A program made the translations under genes and the position numbers. A model generated the notes under the pieces. That model searched no databases and was not told the origin of the DNA. It saw nothing but the letters and a program-made list of their open reading frames with translations. From Euryarchaeota archaeon UBA91 (GTDB lineage Archaea; Thermoplasmatota; Poseidoniia; Poseidoniales; Poseidoniaceae), in the NCBI GenBank assembly GCA_002499705.1, contig DAMU01000105.1, forward strand, positions 1-18,062: 18,062 bases of DNA, given 5' to 3'. Below, piece by piece: positions 1 to 7,704 of the stretch (its first letter is position 1; every line of letters starts with the position of its first letter).

Positions 1-1015
1 TACTGGGCCTCAATACGGCATCAGGGACATCAACAAGTGGAGTATCGACCAGTTCCATATCCTCTGCTAAAGAGGGTTTTGAACTGTCAAAATACAAAAG
101 TCCGGTTACGTGTTTCTTATCCGCCTCAGCCTGGTGTAGTGCCGTTAATGCTGCGACTGCATTGCCAGGATCGTGTTCTGCAGAGATTGTTTCCAAACGA
201 ATTGTTGAACCGTCGTGAAGTGTAATATCTGTGTAGTGACCTTCTGGAACTTCAACTTCTTCAACCGGGTTGAAATGAGGGATATAATCGGTCATGTGAA
301 GCGTAATTTCATTTTCTTTGACATATCCATACGACCGCATAGATTCATCGTTATTGTTGAACGTAACACATGGACTGATAACATCGATGAAGGCAAACCC
401 TTTGTGGGACATTGCAGCCTTGAGCAGTGCAGTCAGTTGCTTCTTTGAACCTGAGAACGAGCGAGCCACAAACGAGCAGCCCAAATTAATGGCAAGAGCA
501 CACAAGTCGATTGGCTGCGTTTCATTCGGTGCGCCTTTCTTCTTCTTGGAACCGATATCTGCTGTTGCAGAATATTGCCCCTTCGTCAATCCGTAAACTC
601 CATTGTTTTCGACTATGTATACCATGTCCATGTTTCGCCGAATGGCGTGAATAAGTTGTCCAATTCCAATTGAAGCAGAATCACCGTCACCTGAAACGCC
701 AATGTAGAGTAAATCTTTGTTGATCGCATAAGCACCGGTTGTTACCGAAGGCATTCGGCCGTGAACGGTATTGAAACCGTGGGATTTACCGAGGTAGTAT
801 GCTGGAGTTTTCGAGGAACATCCAATACCTGACATTTTCGCGACTCGATGCGGCTCGATTCCATTCTCCCAGGCCGCAGTAACGATGACGTTAGAGATTT
901 GATCGTGACCGCAACCAGGACAAAGCGAGGATTTTCCTCCAGTGTAACTGTCCTTCGGTTCATCAAGCATATTGAGTTTAATCGCTCGTGCAGGCCGCTT
1001 CGGTTTTTCGCTCAT
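1..1015 (-). CDS. korB: 2-oxoglutarate (2-oxoacid):ferredoxin oxidoreductase, beta subunit (3' end beyond window)
   Basis: This is the TPP- and [4Fe-4S]-binding subunit of the enzyme that converts 2-oxoglutarate plus CoA to succinyl-CoA, CO2 and reduced ferredoxin, in the cytoplasm. I translated the minus strand from the ATG at 1015; 338 residues are present and no stop is reached before the window edge. Visible motifs are CPGCGH (C32, C35), GIGC (C66) and SPCVTFNN (C216), the four cluster cysteines of this family. The TPP/Mg motif is GDGD at 109-112 followed by NN and VYGLTKGQ at 137-147, the KorB/OorB version. The start is firm: GGAGG lies 7 nt upstream, and the ATG overlaps the korA stop codon (ATGA), implying translational coupling. 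Family bacterial and archaeal KorB proteins are about 290-350 residues, so few residues should be missing. Substrate specificity (2-oxoglutarate versus other 2-oxoacids) is inferred from family resemblance only. Confidence 0.95.
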   Translation of the reverse strand, partial: MSEKPKRPARAIKLNMLDEPKDSYTGGKSSLCPGCGHDQISNVIVTAAWENGIEPHRVAKMSGIGCSSKTPAYYLGKSHGFNTVHGRMPSVTTGAYAINKDLLYIGVSGDGDSASIGIGQLIHAIRRNMDMVYIVENNGVYGLTKGQYSATADIGSKKKKGAPNETQPIDLCALAINLGCSFVARSFSGSKKQLTALLKAAMSHKGFAFIDVISPCVTFNNNDESMRSYGYVKENEITLHMTDYIPHFNPVEEVEVPEGHYTDITLHDGSTIRLETISAEHDPGNAVAALTALHQAEADKKHVTGLLYFDSSKPSLAEDMELVDTPLVDVPDAVLRPS

Positions 1016-2832
1016 TGTCCTTCCTCCTTCAGAGTTTCAAGAATTCGTTCTGCGTAAATGCCTGCTCGAGGAGGCACTCCGTCACTGTAAGCAACAGAAC
1101 GAACTTTGGCAATCAAATCGTTCGGCAATTCCTTTCGCAGAATGCCATACAACTGTCCGTCCCGATTAATTTCGAGAACAATGGTCATTTCATGTCGGCG
1201 AATGAAATTTTCAACCTCACTGTGCATTGGTAAAGCACGAACTCTGCATTGACTGACTTTAATACCAGTATTTTCAAGGATATCATCAATTTCTTGAATT
1301 GTATTTTCCATACTACCGAGGTAAATAATGCCGATTTCGCACTCTTCTTCTTCTCGGAGAATTGGGGCTGGCAGCTCGTCTCGAGCACCATCGATTTTCT
1401 TTCTCAAGCGCTGCATAAGTTCGTAATAATCATGCGGCTTTTCAGAGTACACACCTTTCGTATTGTGTCCAGTTCCCCGGTAAAGGATGGGGTCCATGCC
1501 GGAGCCAGGTAGAGTACGATATGGGATTCCATCACCATCGACATCCAGATAGCGTCCAAATTCTTCGAATGCCTCAAATACGTCTCGGTCACGAACAACT
1601 TTTCCTCGGTCCATGTCTTGGTCAGGATATTCAAATCCATCACATGCCCATCGGTTCATTCCTAAATCAAGATCGCTCATGACGAAGATTGGGGTTTGGA
1701 ATCTTTCAGCGTAGTCAAAGGTTCGCCAGCCAAATTCAAAGCATTCTTCAACGGTCCCGGGGATTATTACGATGTGTTGCGTATCTCCATGGCTTCCCTC
1801 ATACAACATGGTAATGTCGGATTGCTGGGTTCGAGTAGGCAAACCCGTAGAAGGTCCGACACGAACAACATCCCAAAAGACGGATGGTATTTCAGCAAAA
1901 TAACCGAGTCCGATAAATTCCTGCATGAGAGAAATACCAGGTCCTGAGGTTGCCGTCATACCGCGTCCGCCTGCCCAGCCAGCGCCCAAGACCATGCCTG
2001 CTGCTGCGAGTTCATCTTCTGCTTGTATGACTGCACAGTTTACCTTACCATCATCATCAGTACGGAGTTGCGGGATGTAATTGATGATACCTTCTGCCAG
2101 AGATGAAGAAGGTGTGATTGGATACCATGCAAGCATTTGTACGCCACCATAAAGGCAACCAAGAGCGGCCGCTTCATTTCCTTCAATGAAAAATTGTGGC
2201 TTTTCGATGGTTCGCTTTTCAACAACATAAGGGTCGCTTTTTGTGAGGTTTTCTTTGAAGTAGTCACGCCCAAGTCCAAGAGCAGTAATGTTGAGTTCAA
2301 CTGCAGTTGCTTTTCCTTTGAATTGCTTTGCAACTGCTGCTTCAAGTTCATCTTGGTCGATTCCAAGAAGTTCAGCAAGTACGCCGACATAGATGATATT
2401 GGTCACCAATTTGGCGATTTTCGGATTGATTTTTCGCGCTAATGCTGACATTGGAATTGGGTAGGATACGACATCATCTCGCGTCATTTCCATCTTCGCG
2501 TTCTCGTTCCAAATGACAACTGAACCGGGTTCAAGACTTTCTAAGTCCTCATGCCAAGTGGCTGGATTTACGAGGACCTGGATGTGAGTGCGATTACCAG
2601 GCGCTTGATAGCCGTGGTCGGAGAGTCGAACAATATACCATGTTGGGAGCCCTGAAATGTTTGACGGAAACATGTTTTTTCCGCTGACTGGAACTCCCAT
2701 CTCAAACAGAGACTGGAGGAGAATAAGGTTCGCAGATTGCGAACCTGTTCCGTTTGCGGTAGCGATATTGATGGTGAAGTCGTTGGCAATGGTTTCCATT
2801 GTGTTTTGTCCCCCGAGTGCATAATCTGTCAT
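1012..2832 (-). CDS. korA: 2-oxoglutarate (2-oxoacid):ferredoxin oxidoreductase, fused gamma-alpha subunit
   Basis: Partner of the downstream beta subunit; it supplies the CoA-binding and pyrimidine-domain half of the ferredoxin-dependent 2-oxoacid oxidoreductase. At 606 residues it is a gamma-alpha fusion: residues about 20-195 form the gamma domain (GSQSANLILLQSLFEMGVPV region), and about 215-590 the alpha domain. The alpha domain contains YPITPSS at 237-243, QAEDELAAAGM at 270-280, TSGPGISLMQE at 295-305 and GPSTGLPTRTQQSD at 326-339, all hallmarks of the family. The fusion is the usual two-gene KorAB layout. The ATG at 2832 is the longest start, but the ATG at 2799 (residue 12) is a serious alternative: the family homology begins after it, and a TATA-like GATTAT sits about 25 nt upstream of it. 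The gene is first in its operon and divergent from the cyclophilin gene. No frameshift or missing motif is seen. Confidence 0.95.
   Translation of the reverse strand: MTDYALGGQNTMETIANDFTINIATANGTGSQSANLILLQSLFEMGVPVSGKNMFPSNISGLPTWYIVRLSDHGYQAPGNRTHIQVLVNPATWHEDLESLEPGSVVIWNENAKMEMTRDDVVSYPIPMSALARKINPKIAKLVTNIIYVGVLAELLGIDQDELEAAVAKQFKGKATAVELNITALGLGRDYFKENLTKSDPYVVEKRTIEKPQFFIEGNEAAALGCLYGGVQMLAWYPITPSSSLAEGIINYIPQLRTDDDGKVNCAVIQAEDELAAAGMVLGAGWAGGRGMTATSGPGISLMQEFIGLGYFAEIPSVFWDVVRVGPSTGLPTRTQQSDITMLYEGSHGDTQHIVIIPGTVEECFEFGWRTFDYAERFQTPIFVMSDLDLGMNRWACDGFEYPDQDMDRGKVVRDRDVFEAFEEFGRYLDVDGDGIPYRTLPGSGMDPILYRGTGHNTKGVYSEKPHDYYELMQRLRKKIDGARDELPAPILREEEECEIGIIYLGSMENTIQEIDDILENTGIKVSQCRVRALPMHSEVENFIRRHEMTIVLEINRDGQLYGILRKELPNDLIAKVRSVAYSDGVPPRAGIYAERILETLKEEGQ
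1023..1027 (-). promoter_or_regulatory. Shine-Dalgarno site of korB
   Basis: GGAGG on the minus strand lies 7 nt before the korB ATG at 1015, inside the end of korA. It is one of the few strong ribosome-binding sites in the window. It fixes the korB start and fits coupled translation across the ATGA overlap. Confidence 0.75.
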
Positions 2833-2983
2833 TCGACTCTGCGTCTCTTAGCGTCGGGTTTCACATACACTCTTTGAACATGTTGATGCAACGGTTGGCA
2901 AATTCACCGCGTTTTTTCGTTCAATCTACTTCAAATGAGTGTTTCTTTTTTGCCGTGATACTCAAAACCTCACCCCCTTTGGG
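2833..2983. promoter_or_regulatory. Divergent intergenic region between korAB and the cyclophilin gene
   Basis: About 150 bp separates the two divergent genes and should hold both promoters. On the plus strand a TGATAC box at 2956-2961 is centred about 25 nt before the cyclophilin ATG at 2984, the spacing expected for a leaderless archaeal transcript. On the minus strand, GATTAT at 2826-2821 stands in the same relation to the alternative korA start at 2799. There is no good Shine-Dalgarno site before either gene. The boxes are short and match the archaeal TATA consensus poorly, so this is an inference from spacing. Confidence 0.35.
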
Positions 2984-4072
2984 ATGGATATGGCGGATAC
3001 TGCTGACAAGCCTTCCAAAATCGTTTTAGATACCGAGAAAGTTCAGAAAAAAAGCCCTTTTGACACAGAAGAGGTCCGAAAGAGCGCTTGGAATAAAGCG
3101 GAGAAATCGATCGCAAAAGGAAAGCCGGAAGGCGCCTTACTGGTTCTTCGCGAGGTTGATGCAGACGGCACCCATCCAACGACCTTGCGTCTTGCTGGTG
3201 AAGCAACCCATAAAATTGCCCAACGCACGAATTCAAAATCCGAATATCGTAAAGCAGCAGGTTTACTTCGAGATTCAGTGAAAATGAATCCGAAAGATAA
3301 GAAATCGAACAACGCTTACAACGAGATTCTCAATGAAATGCAAGACAAGCGAATCAGCGAGAGCGTCATTCCTCGTCTGATGAACGACGGTACGCCAACT
3401 GTCGCTGGAATGTTTGCCTTTGTAGCCAGCCTTATTCTTATTTTGGCAGGTTTAGGAATACTAGCTCAACCAAAATCATATGGTAATGAAGTAATTTTTG
3501 AGATGAGTTGGACCAATCCAAATGGAGTTCAAGAGACGGGTACTATTACCATTGAATTGTATCCTGATGATGCGCCTCTTCATGTTGAAAATTTCAAAGC
3601 ACTTGTCAATGAGGGTTATTTTGACAACACGATTTATCATCGGATTATTCAAGGATTTATGCTTCAAGGAGGAGATTTCACAAATTTTGACGGAACCGGC
3701 GGGCATGCTGTTGTTTGGTCAGGGTATTGTAACGGACAAGCTATGTCTTCTTCAGCGGACTGTGCAACAGCGGACTGGACTTTACCAGATGAGGCCGACA
3801 ACGGTCTTGTCCATCAGCCCTATGCGCTCTCTATGGCGAAAACCAGTGCTGCACATACAGGAGGTTCACAGTTTTTCATTGTCTCACCTGATTCAACACC
3901 GAGTCACCTTGATGGAGTACATACGGTCTTCGGGCAAGTTATCAGCGGACAAGACGTTGTCGATAAAATCGATGCAGTCGAAACCTCCGGCAGCGATCCT
4001 GTCGATGAGGTAAGACTTTCCAGTGCTACATTCAACGGTGATGCCTCCGAACCATGGTATCAATTCTGGTGA
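2984..4072 (+). CDS. Membrane-anchored cyclophilin-type peptidyl-prolyl cis-trans isomerase
   Basis: Catalyses cis-trans isomerisation of proline peptide bonds. The 362-residue protein has three parts. A Lys-rich N-terminal helical region (about 30-125) looks like one or two TPR-like hairpins; a single hydrophobic segment spans about 140-161; a cyclophilin domain spans about 168-352. The domain shows YHRIIQGFMLQGGDF at 218-232 (catalytic Arg220), GSQFFI at 294-299 and LDGVHTVFG at 309-317. The position of the cyclosporin-contact Trp of human CypA, just before LDG, is His308. Between the two halves is a longer loop than usual, with two cysteines (249 and 260) that could form a disulfide. Topology is inferred from the positive N-terminus: signal anchor, TPR-like part inside, isomerase outside. 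The ATG at 2984 was chosen because the codons upstream of it do not look coding; the ATG at 2990 is equally possible. It may assist folding of secreted surface proteins. Confidence 0.92.
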   Translation: MDMADTADKPSKIVLDTEKVQKKSPFDTEEVRKSAWNKAEKSIAKGKPEGALLVLREVDADGTHPTTLRLAGEATHKIAQRTNSKSEYRKAAGLLRDSVKMNPKDKKSNNAYNEILNEMQDKRISESVIPRLMNDGTPTVAGMFAFVASLILILAGLGILAQPKSYGNEVIFEMSWTNPNGVQETGTITIELYPDDAPLHVENFKALVNEGYFDNTIYHRIIQGFMLQGGDFTNFDGTGGHAVVWSGYCNGQAMSSSADCATADWTLPDEADNGLVHQPYALSMAKTSAAHTGGSQFFIVSPDSTPSHLDGVHTVFGQVISGQDVVDKIDAVETSGSDPVDEVRLSSATFNGDASEPWYQFW

Positions 4073-4121
4073 GTTAGGCCATATTCCCGAAACAATCTCA
4101 GCAGTTGTCAAGGGTTTTGTT

Positions 4122-4127
4122 CATAGA
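4122..4127 (+). promoter_or_regulatory. Possible TATA-like box of the aconitase gene
   Basis: CATAGA is centred about 25 nt before the aconitase ATG in the 77-bp gap after the cyclophilin gene. No Shine-Dalgarno site precedes the ATG, so a leaderless transcript would fit. The match to the TATA consensus is weak. Confidence 0.25.
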
Positions 4128-4149
4128 TGATGGCCGAATGGCTTGAAAC

Positions 4150-6819
4150 ATGACGCCACTCGACCCATACAATGCGCGGCGCAGTCTCTCAGTAGGTGGC
4201 GACTATTTTGCTCTTGATGGACTAGATGAAAACGGCATTGACACGTCTTCATTGCCTTATTCTATTCGTATTCTCCTCGAGGGTGCATTACGGGGTCACG
4301 ACGGTTTCTTAATTCGTGACGAAGATATTCGAAACATCGCTGGATGGACGCCAAGCGGTGAGCGTGGTGAAATTCCATTCCGTCCTTCACGTGTAATTTT
4401 ACAAGATTTCACCGGTGTACCTGCGGTTGTCGATTTAGCCGCCCTTCGTGATGCGATGGTCGAAATGGGCGGAGACCCTGAAAAAGTCAATCCTCAGGTT
4501 CCTGTAGATTTGGTCATCGACCATTCGGTCCAAGTTGACATTGATGGTGCGAACAGCGATGCACTTCAACTCAATCTCGATATAGAATATCACCGAAATA
4601 TGGAACGCTACACATTCCTCAAGTGGGGTCAACAATCGCTTGATAACTTCCAAGCAGTCCCACCTTCTCGAGGAATTGTACATCAAGTGAATTTGGAATA
4701 TCTTGCGAGTGTTGCTCGTCAAGAAAATGGCATTTGGCTTGCAGATACGTTGGTCGGAACAGATTCTCACACCACCATGATCAACGGTCTTGGAGTTCTT
4801 GGCTGGGGAGTAGGTGGTATAGAGGCTGAAGCAGTTATGCTCGGACAACCGATTTACATGCTTGCGCCAGATGTGGTTGGAATGCGACTTATTGGCGCAC
4901 TCAATCCTAGCGTCACTGCTACAGATATGACGTTAAGAATTGTCGAAATCCTTCGAGAGCACGGTGTTGTGGGCAAGTTTGTCGAGTTCTTCGGGCCAGG
5001 AATGGTTGCCCTTTCATTGGCAGACCGAGCAACTATTGCCAATATGGCTCCTGAATACGGTGCTACATGTGGATTCTTCCCCGTAGATGAGCGCACGCTT
5101 GAGTATATGCGATTAACCGGTCGAGATGATGATGCTATTGCCGGAGTTGAAGCCTATTCTCGTGCTCAAGGCCTTTGGTATTCCTCAGAGGATGCAGAGA
5201 AATCTTACACCGACATCTTAGAACTTGACCTCTCAACTGTTCAACCCGCTCTTGCAGGTCCAAAACGTCCTCAAGACCGGGTCGATTTGTCGAATATGAA
5301 ACACCATTTTGAGCAATCACTTACTCACGAACTTGGACATCATGGGCACGGTCTCTCGACTGAACAACTTTCCAACAGCGCACTAGCTGAGAGAAATGGG
5401 CATAAATTTGACCTCAACCACGGCGATGTTGTCATCGCTGCGATTACATCGTGTACAAATACTTCGAATCCAGATGTCATGCTTGCAGCAGGACTTCTTG
5501 CACGTAATGCGCGAGCCCATGGATTGGAAGTCAAACCTTGGGTCAAAACCTCGCTTGCCCCGGGCAGTCGAGTTGTAACCGAATATTACGAAGCATCTGG
5601 TCTGCAAGAAGATTTGAATGCACTCGGCTTCAATGTTGTTGGTTATGGATGCACGACGTGTATCGGGAACTCCGGCCCTATCCCTGAAGAAATCGAGGCT
5701 GCAATTGATGAGGAAGGACTCATCGTAGGTTCGGTAATTTCTGGTAATCGTAATTTTGAAGGGCGAGTTCACGGTAAGGTGAAAGCGTCTTATCTTGCCA
5801 GTCCGCCACTCGTTGTCGCCTATGCCTTAGCCGGTTCATTGGAAGTGGATTTAACCACTGAACCACTCGGTATTTCTCACGATGGTACTCCCGTCATGCT
5901 GAGTGATATTTGGCCGAGTGATGAGCAATTGGCTGAGGCTCTGACTGTGATTACTCCGGATATGTTCAGGCAACGCTATGCAGATGCAATGAATGAACCT
6001 CGCTGGGACAGCATCCCCTCTGAGCCAAGCCCCCTTTACCCGTGGCACAGTGATTCTACTTACATTCGATTACCGACATTCTTCTCGGGTCTATCGCCAG
6101 AACCTCAACCAATCTCAAGTATTGATAACGCTCGTGTGTTGTTGAAGTTAGGTGATTCAATTACAACCGATCACATCTCTCCAGCGGGAGCTTTCCCTGC
6201 AGATGGGCCCGCCGGTAAATGGCTTACTGAGCGCAACATTGACCGGAACGATTTCAATTCATTCGGGAGCAGAAGAGGTAATCATGAAATTATGATGCGA
6301 GGTACTTTTGCCAATGTCCGTATTCGTAATCAAATGGCACCAGGCACTGAGGGAGGATTCGCTTTAGATTTCAAGACCGGTGAAGTTGTTTCTGTTTACG
6401 ATGCTGCTCAATCCTACGAGGGTGCTAAAGTCGTTCTTGCCGGAAGCCAGTATGGGACCGGTTCATCACGAGATTGGGCTGCGAAAGGCACCTATCTTCT
6501 CGGTGTGGAGGCAGTTATTGCGACTTCATTTGAACGTATTCATCGTTCAAATCTTGTAGGGATGGGCGTTTTACCTCTTACTTTTGTCGAAGGTGAGTCA
6601 CACGAATCTCTTGGCCTTGATGGTACTGAATCGTTTTCGATACCAGTGACTGATGAAGTTCAACCTCTCGAGATCTTAGATGTAACTGCAACACATTCGA
6701 ACGGCACAACTTCTTCGTTCAAAACTCAAGTCCGCCTCGATACTCCGGTTGAAGTTGATTATTATCGCAACGGAGGTATTCTTCATACTGTTTTGCGACA
6801 ACTTGCAAAATCAGAATAA
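4150..6819 (+). CDS. acnA: Aconitate hydratase (aconitase), AcnA/IRP1 type
   Basis: Interconverts citrate and isocitrate via cis-aconitate in the TCA cycle, using a [4Fe-4S] cluster; cytoplasmic. It has 889 residues, the normal length of the monomeric AcnA/IRP1 class. Cluster ligands are Cys435 (in ITSCTNTSNP) and Cys501 and Cys504 (in GYGCTTCIGNSGP), matching the spacing of human IRP1 C437/C503/C506. Other family signatures are TDSHTTMINGLGVLGWGVGG near 200-220, the swivel-domain RRGNHEIMMRGTFANVRIRN near 710-730, and YGTGSSRDWAAKG near 770-782. The reading frame is intact, and the first residues (TPLDPYNARRSL) resemble the usual N-terminus. There is no clear Shine-Dalgarno site. With korAB about 1.3 kb away it marks a TCA-cycle neighbourhood. 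Whether it also binds RNA, as IRP1 does, cannot be told. Confidence 0.98.
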   Translation: MTPLDPYNARRSLSVGGDYFALDGLDENGIDTSSLPYSIRILLEGALRGHDGFLIRDEDIRNIAGWTPSGERGEIPFRPSRVILQDFTGVPAVVDLAALRDAMVEMGGDPEKVNPQVPVDLVIDHSVQVDIDGANSDALQLNLDIEYHRNMERYTFLKWGQQSLDNFQAVPPSRGIVHQVNLEYLASVARQENGIWLADTLVGTDSHTTMINGLGVLGWGVGGIEAEAVMLGQPIYMLAPDVVGMRLIGALNPSVTATDMTLRIVEILREHGVVGKFVEFFGPGMVALSLADRATIANMAPEYGATCGFFPVDERTLEYMRLTGRDDDAIAGVEAYSRAQGLWYSSEDAEKSYTDILELDLSTVQPALAGPKRPQDRVDLSNMKHHFEQSLTHELGHHGHGLSTEQLSNSALAERNGHKFDLNHGDVVIAAITSCTNTSNPDVMLAAGLLARNARAHGLEVKPWVKTSLAPGSRVVTEYYEASGLQEDLNALGFNVVGYGCTTCIGNSGPIPEEIEAAIDEEGLIVGSVISGNRNFEGRVHGKVKASYLASPPLVVAYALAGSLEVDLTTEPLGISHDGTPVMLSDIWPSDEQLAEALTVITPDMFRQRYADAMNEPRWDSIPSEPSPLYPWHSDSTYIRLPTFFSGLSPEPQPISSIDNARVLLKLGDSITTDHISPAGAFPADGPAGKWLTERNIDRNDFNSFGSRRGNHEIMMRGTFANVRIRNQMAPGTEGGFALDFKTGEVVSVYDAAQSYEGAKVVLAGSQYGTGSSRDWAAKGTYLLGVEAVIATSFERIHRSNLVGMGVLPLTFVEGESHESLGLDGTESFSIPVTDEVQPLEILDVTATHSNGTTSSFKTQVRLDTPVEVDYYRNGGILHTVLRQLAKSE

Positions 6820-6843
6820 CAGAGAATTTCCCTATCACTAAGT

Positions 6844-6849
6844 TGATTA
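6844..6849 (+). promoter_or_regulatory. Possible TATA-like box before the 224-residue protein gene
   Basis: TGATTA lies about 28 nt before the ATG at 6875, in the 55-bp gap after aconitase, with no Shine-Dalgarno site between. The gene could instead be co-transcribed with aconitase. Confidence 0.2.
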
Positions 6850-6874
6850 CACACTGCACAATGGACTGAGACTG

Positions 6875-7549
6875 ATGGCTGAACTACGTGGGCAAGTTCG
6901 TTACCGATTTCGTTCGGACGAACATGATGTTCAAGTTCTTCTGGAAGGTGAAGCTTCTTGGGTCAAACAACACATCGCCGAACTTGGATTAGAAGGTGTA
7001 GGTTGGACAATGCCCATCGCCGTCGAAGTAAGGGCAACAAATACTTCAGGAATCCACATACCGGATGAAGATGAGGAATTCGACGAAAACAGCGATGTGC
7101 CTCTGAGTCAAAAACCACTTGACATGGGTCCAACACCTGACCCTTCACGAATCCCAGTTGTTCGACGCCCTATCGGTCAACTGAACCTTGCTGAAGAGCT
7201 TGAATTACTCGGCTTAGAAGATCCGATTCGCCCAGACCCGATTGAACTGATGGCAACATTAGAGGAAATGGACCCTCCGCAGCCAGTTCAAGGTGCAATG
7301 AGTGTTGACCCAATGGCAGAAGCATGGCTGAGGGAATTATTGCATTTGGTTGTTCGTGAATACGGCATTACTGCTCTCAAGACAGAAGATATTGAAGAAA
7401 TTGCAAGTAAGCGATTAGGTGGTAGAGAAGGAACCAAACTTTTGGTCTGGCTTGAATCTCTTTTCTCTGCTGGTAAACTCGTCAAAGTACACGGTGGAGA
7501 TGCTACTGGATGGGGTCCTTCTCCACGATGGTTAGCCGGAAAATTCTAA
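6875..7549 (+). CDS. Conserved-looking protein of unknown function, possible C-terminal winged helix
   Basis: I do not recognise this family. The 224-residue, acidic, soluble protein has three parts. The N-terminal module of about 60 residues (RYRFRSDEHDVQVLLEGEAS onward, then VKQHIAELGL) alternates in a beta-rich pattern with one helix. A Pro/Asp/Glu-rich linker covers about 65-145 and is probably disordered. The C-terminal region of about 75 residues, from AEAWLRELLHLVVREYG, is helical; its GREGTKLLVWLESLFSAGKL stretch followed by a WGPSPRWL end could be a winged helix. No signal peptide or membrane segment is visible. It lies 55 bp after aconitase and is followed by a T-rich stretch, so it may be the last gene of that unit. 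The ATG at 6875 is chosen because an in-phase stop lies just upstream. Confidence 0.85.
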   Translation: MAELRGQVRYRFRSDEHDVQVLLEGEASWVKQHIAELGLEGVGWTMPIAVEVRATNTSGIHIPDEDEEFDENSDVPLSQKPLDMGPTPDPSRIPVVRRPIGQLNLAEELELLGLEDPIRPDPIELMATLEEMDPPQPVQGAMSVDPMAEAWLRELLHLVVREYGITALKTEDIEEIASKRLGGREGTKLLVWLESLFSAGKLVKVHGGDATGWGPSPRWLAGKF

Positions 7550-7557
7550 GCAAAAAA

Positions 7558-7568
7558 TTTCCTTTTTT
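7558..7568 (+). terminator. T-tract, likely intrinsic archaeal terminator
   Basis: TTTCCTTTTTT begins 9 nt after the stop codon at 7549, preceded by a run of six A. Oligo-T tracts just after a stop are the usual archaeal termination signal. This would end the aconitase-side transcription unit before the giant surface-protein gene. Confidence 0.5.
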
Positions 7569-7597
7569 GTGCAGCAAGAAGCGAAATGCTTCCATTC

Positions 7598-7697
7598 TTA
7601 AAAATTGACTTGTAATCGGGCCACTGCATGGCTTTTTGCAGCAACGGTTAGAGAACCTGAAAGCAAAGCAATTAAAGTGCAACAGAGATTGGGGAAG
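7598..7697 (+). promoter_or_regulatory. Candidate promoter and ribosome-binding region of the giant surface-protein gene
   Basis: Two A/T boxes are visible: CTTAAAAATT at 7598-7607 and ATTAAAG at 7671-7677. The second is about 31 nt before the ATG at 7705. GGGGAAG at 7691-7697 lies 7 nt before that ATG and may act as a weak Shine-Dalgarno site. Which box is used cannot be decided from sequence alone. Confidence 0.3.
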
Positions 7698-7704
7698 ATT
7701 AGTG

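Noticed and set aside
3522..4013. A 163-residue plus-strand open frame inside the cyclophilin gene
   Set aside because: It is out of phase with clear cyclophilin motifs and its product has no recognisable pattern.
4435..4848. Antisense open frames over aconitase, such as this 137-residue one
   Set aside because: They lie opposite strongly conserved aconitase sequence and read as composition-driven shadows without motifs.
7636..7704. Upstream ATG of the giant surface protein
   Set aside because: It would place 23 hydrophilic residues before a textbook signal peptide. The ATG at 7705, with a GGGGAAG upstream, gives a proper n-region.
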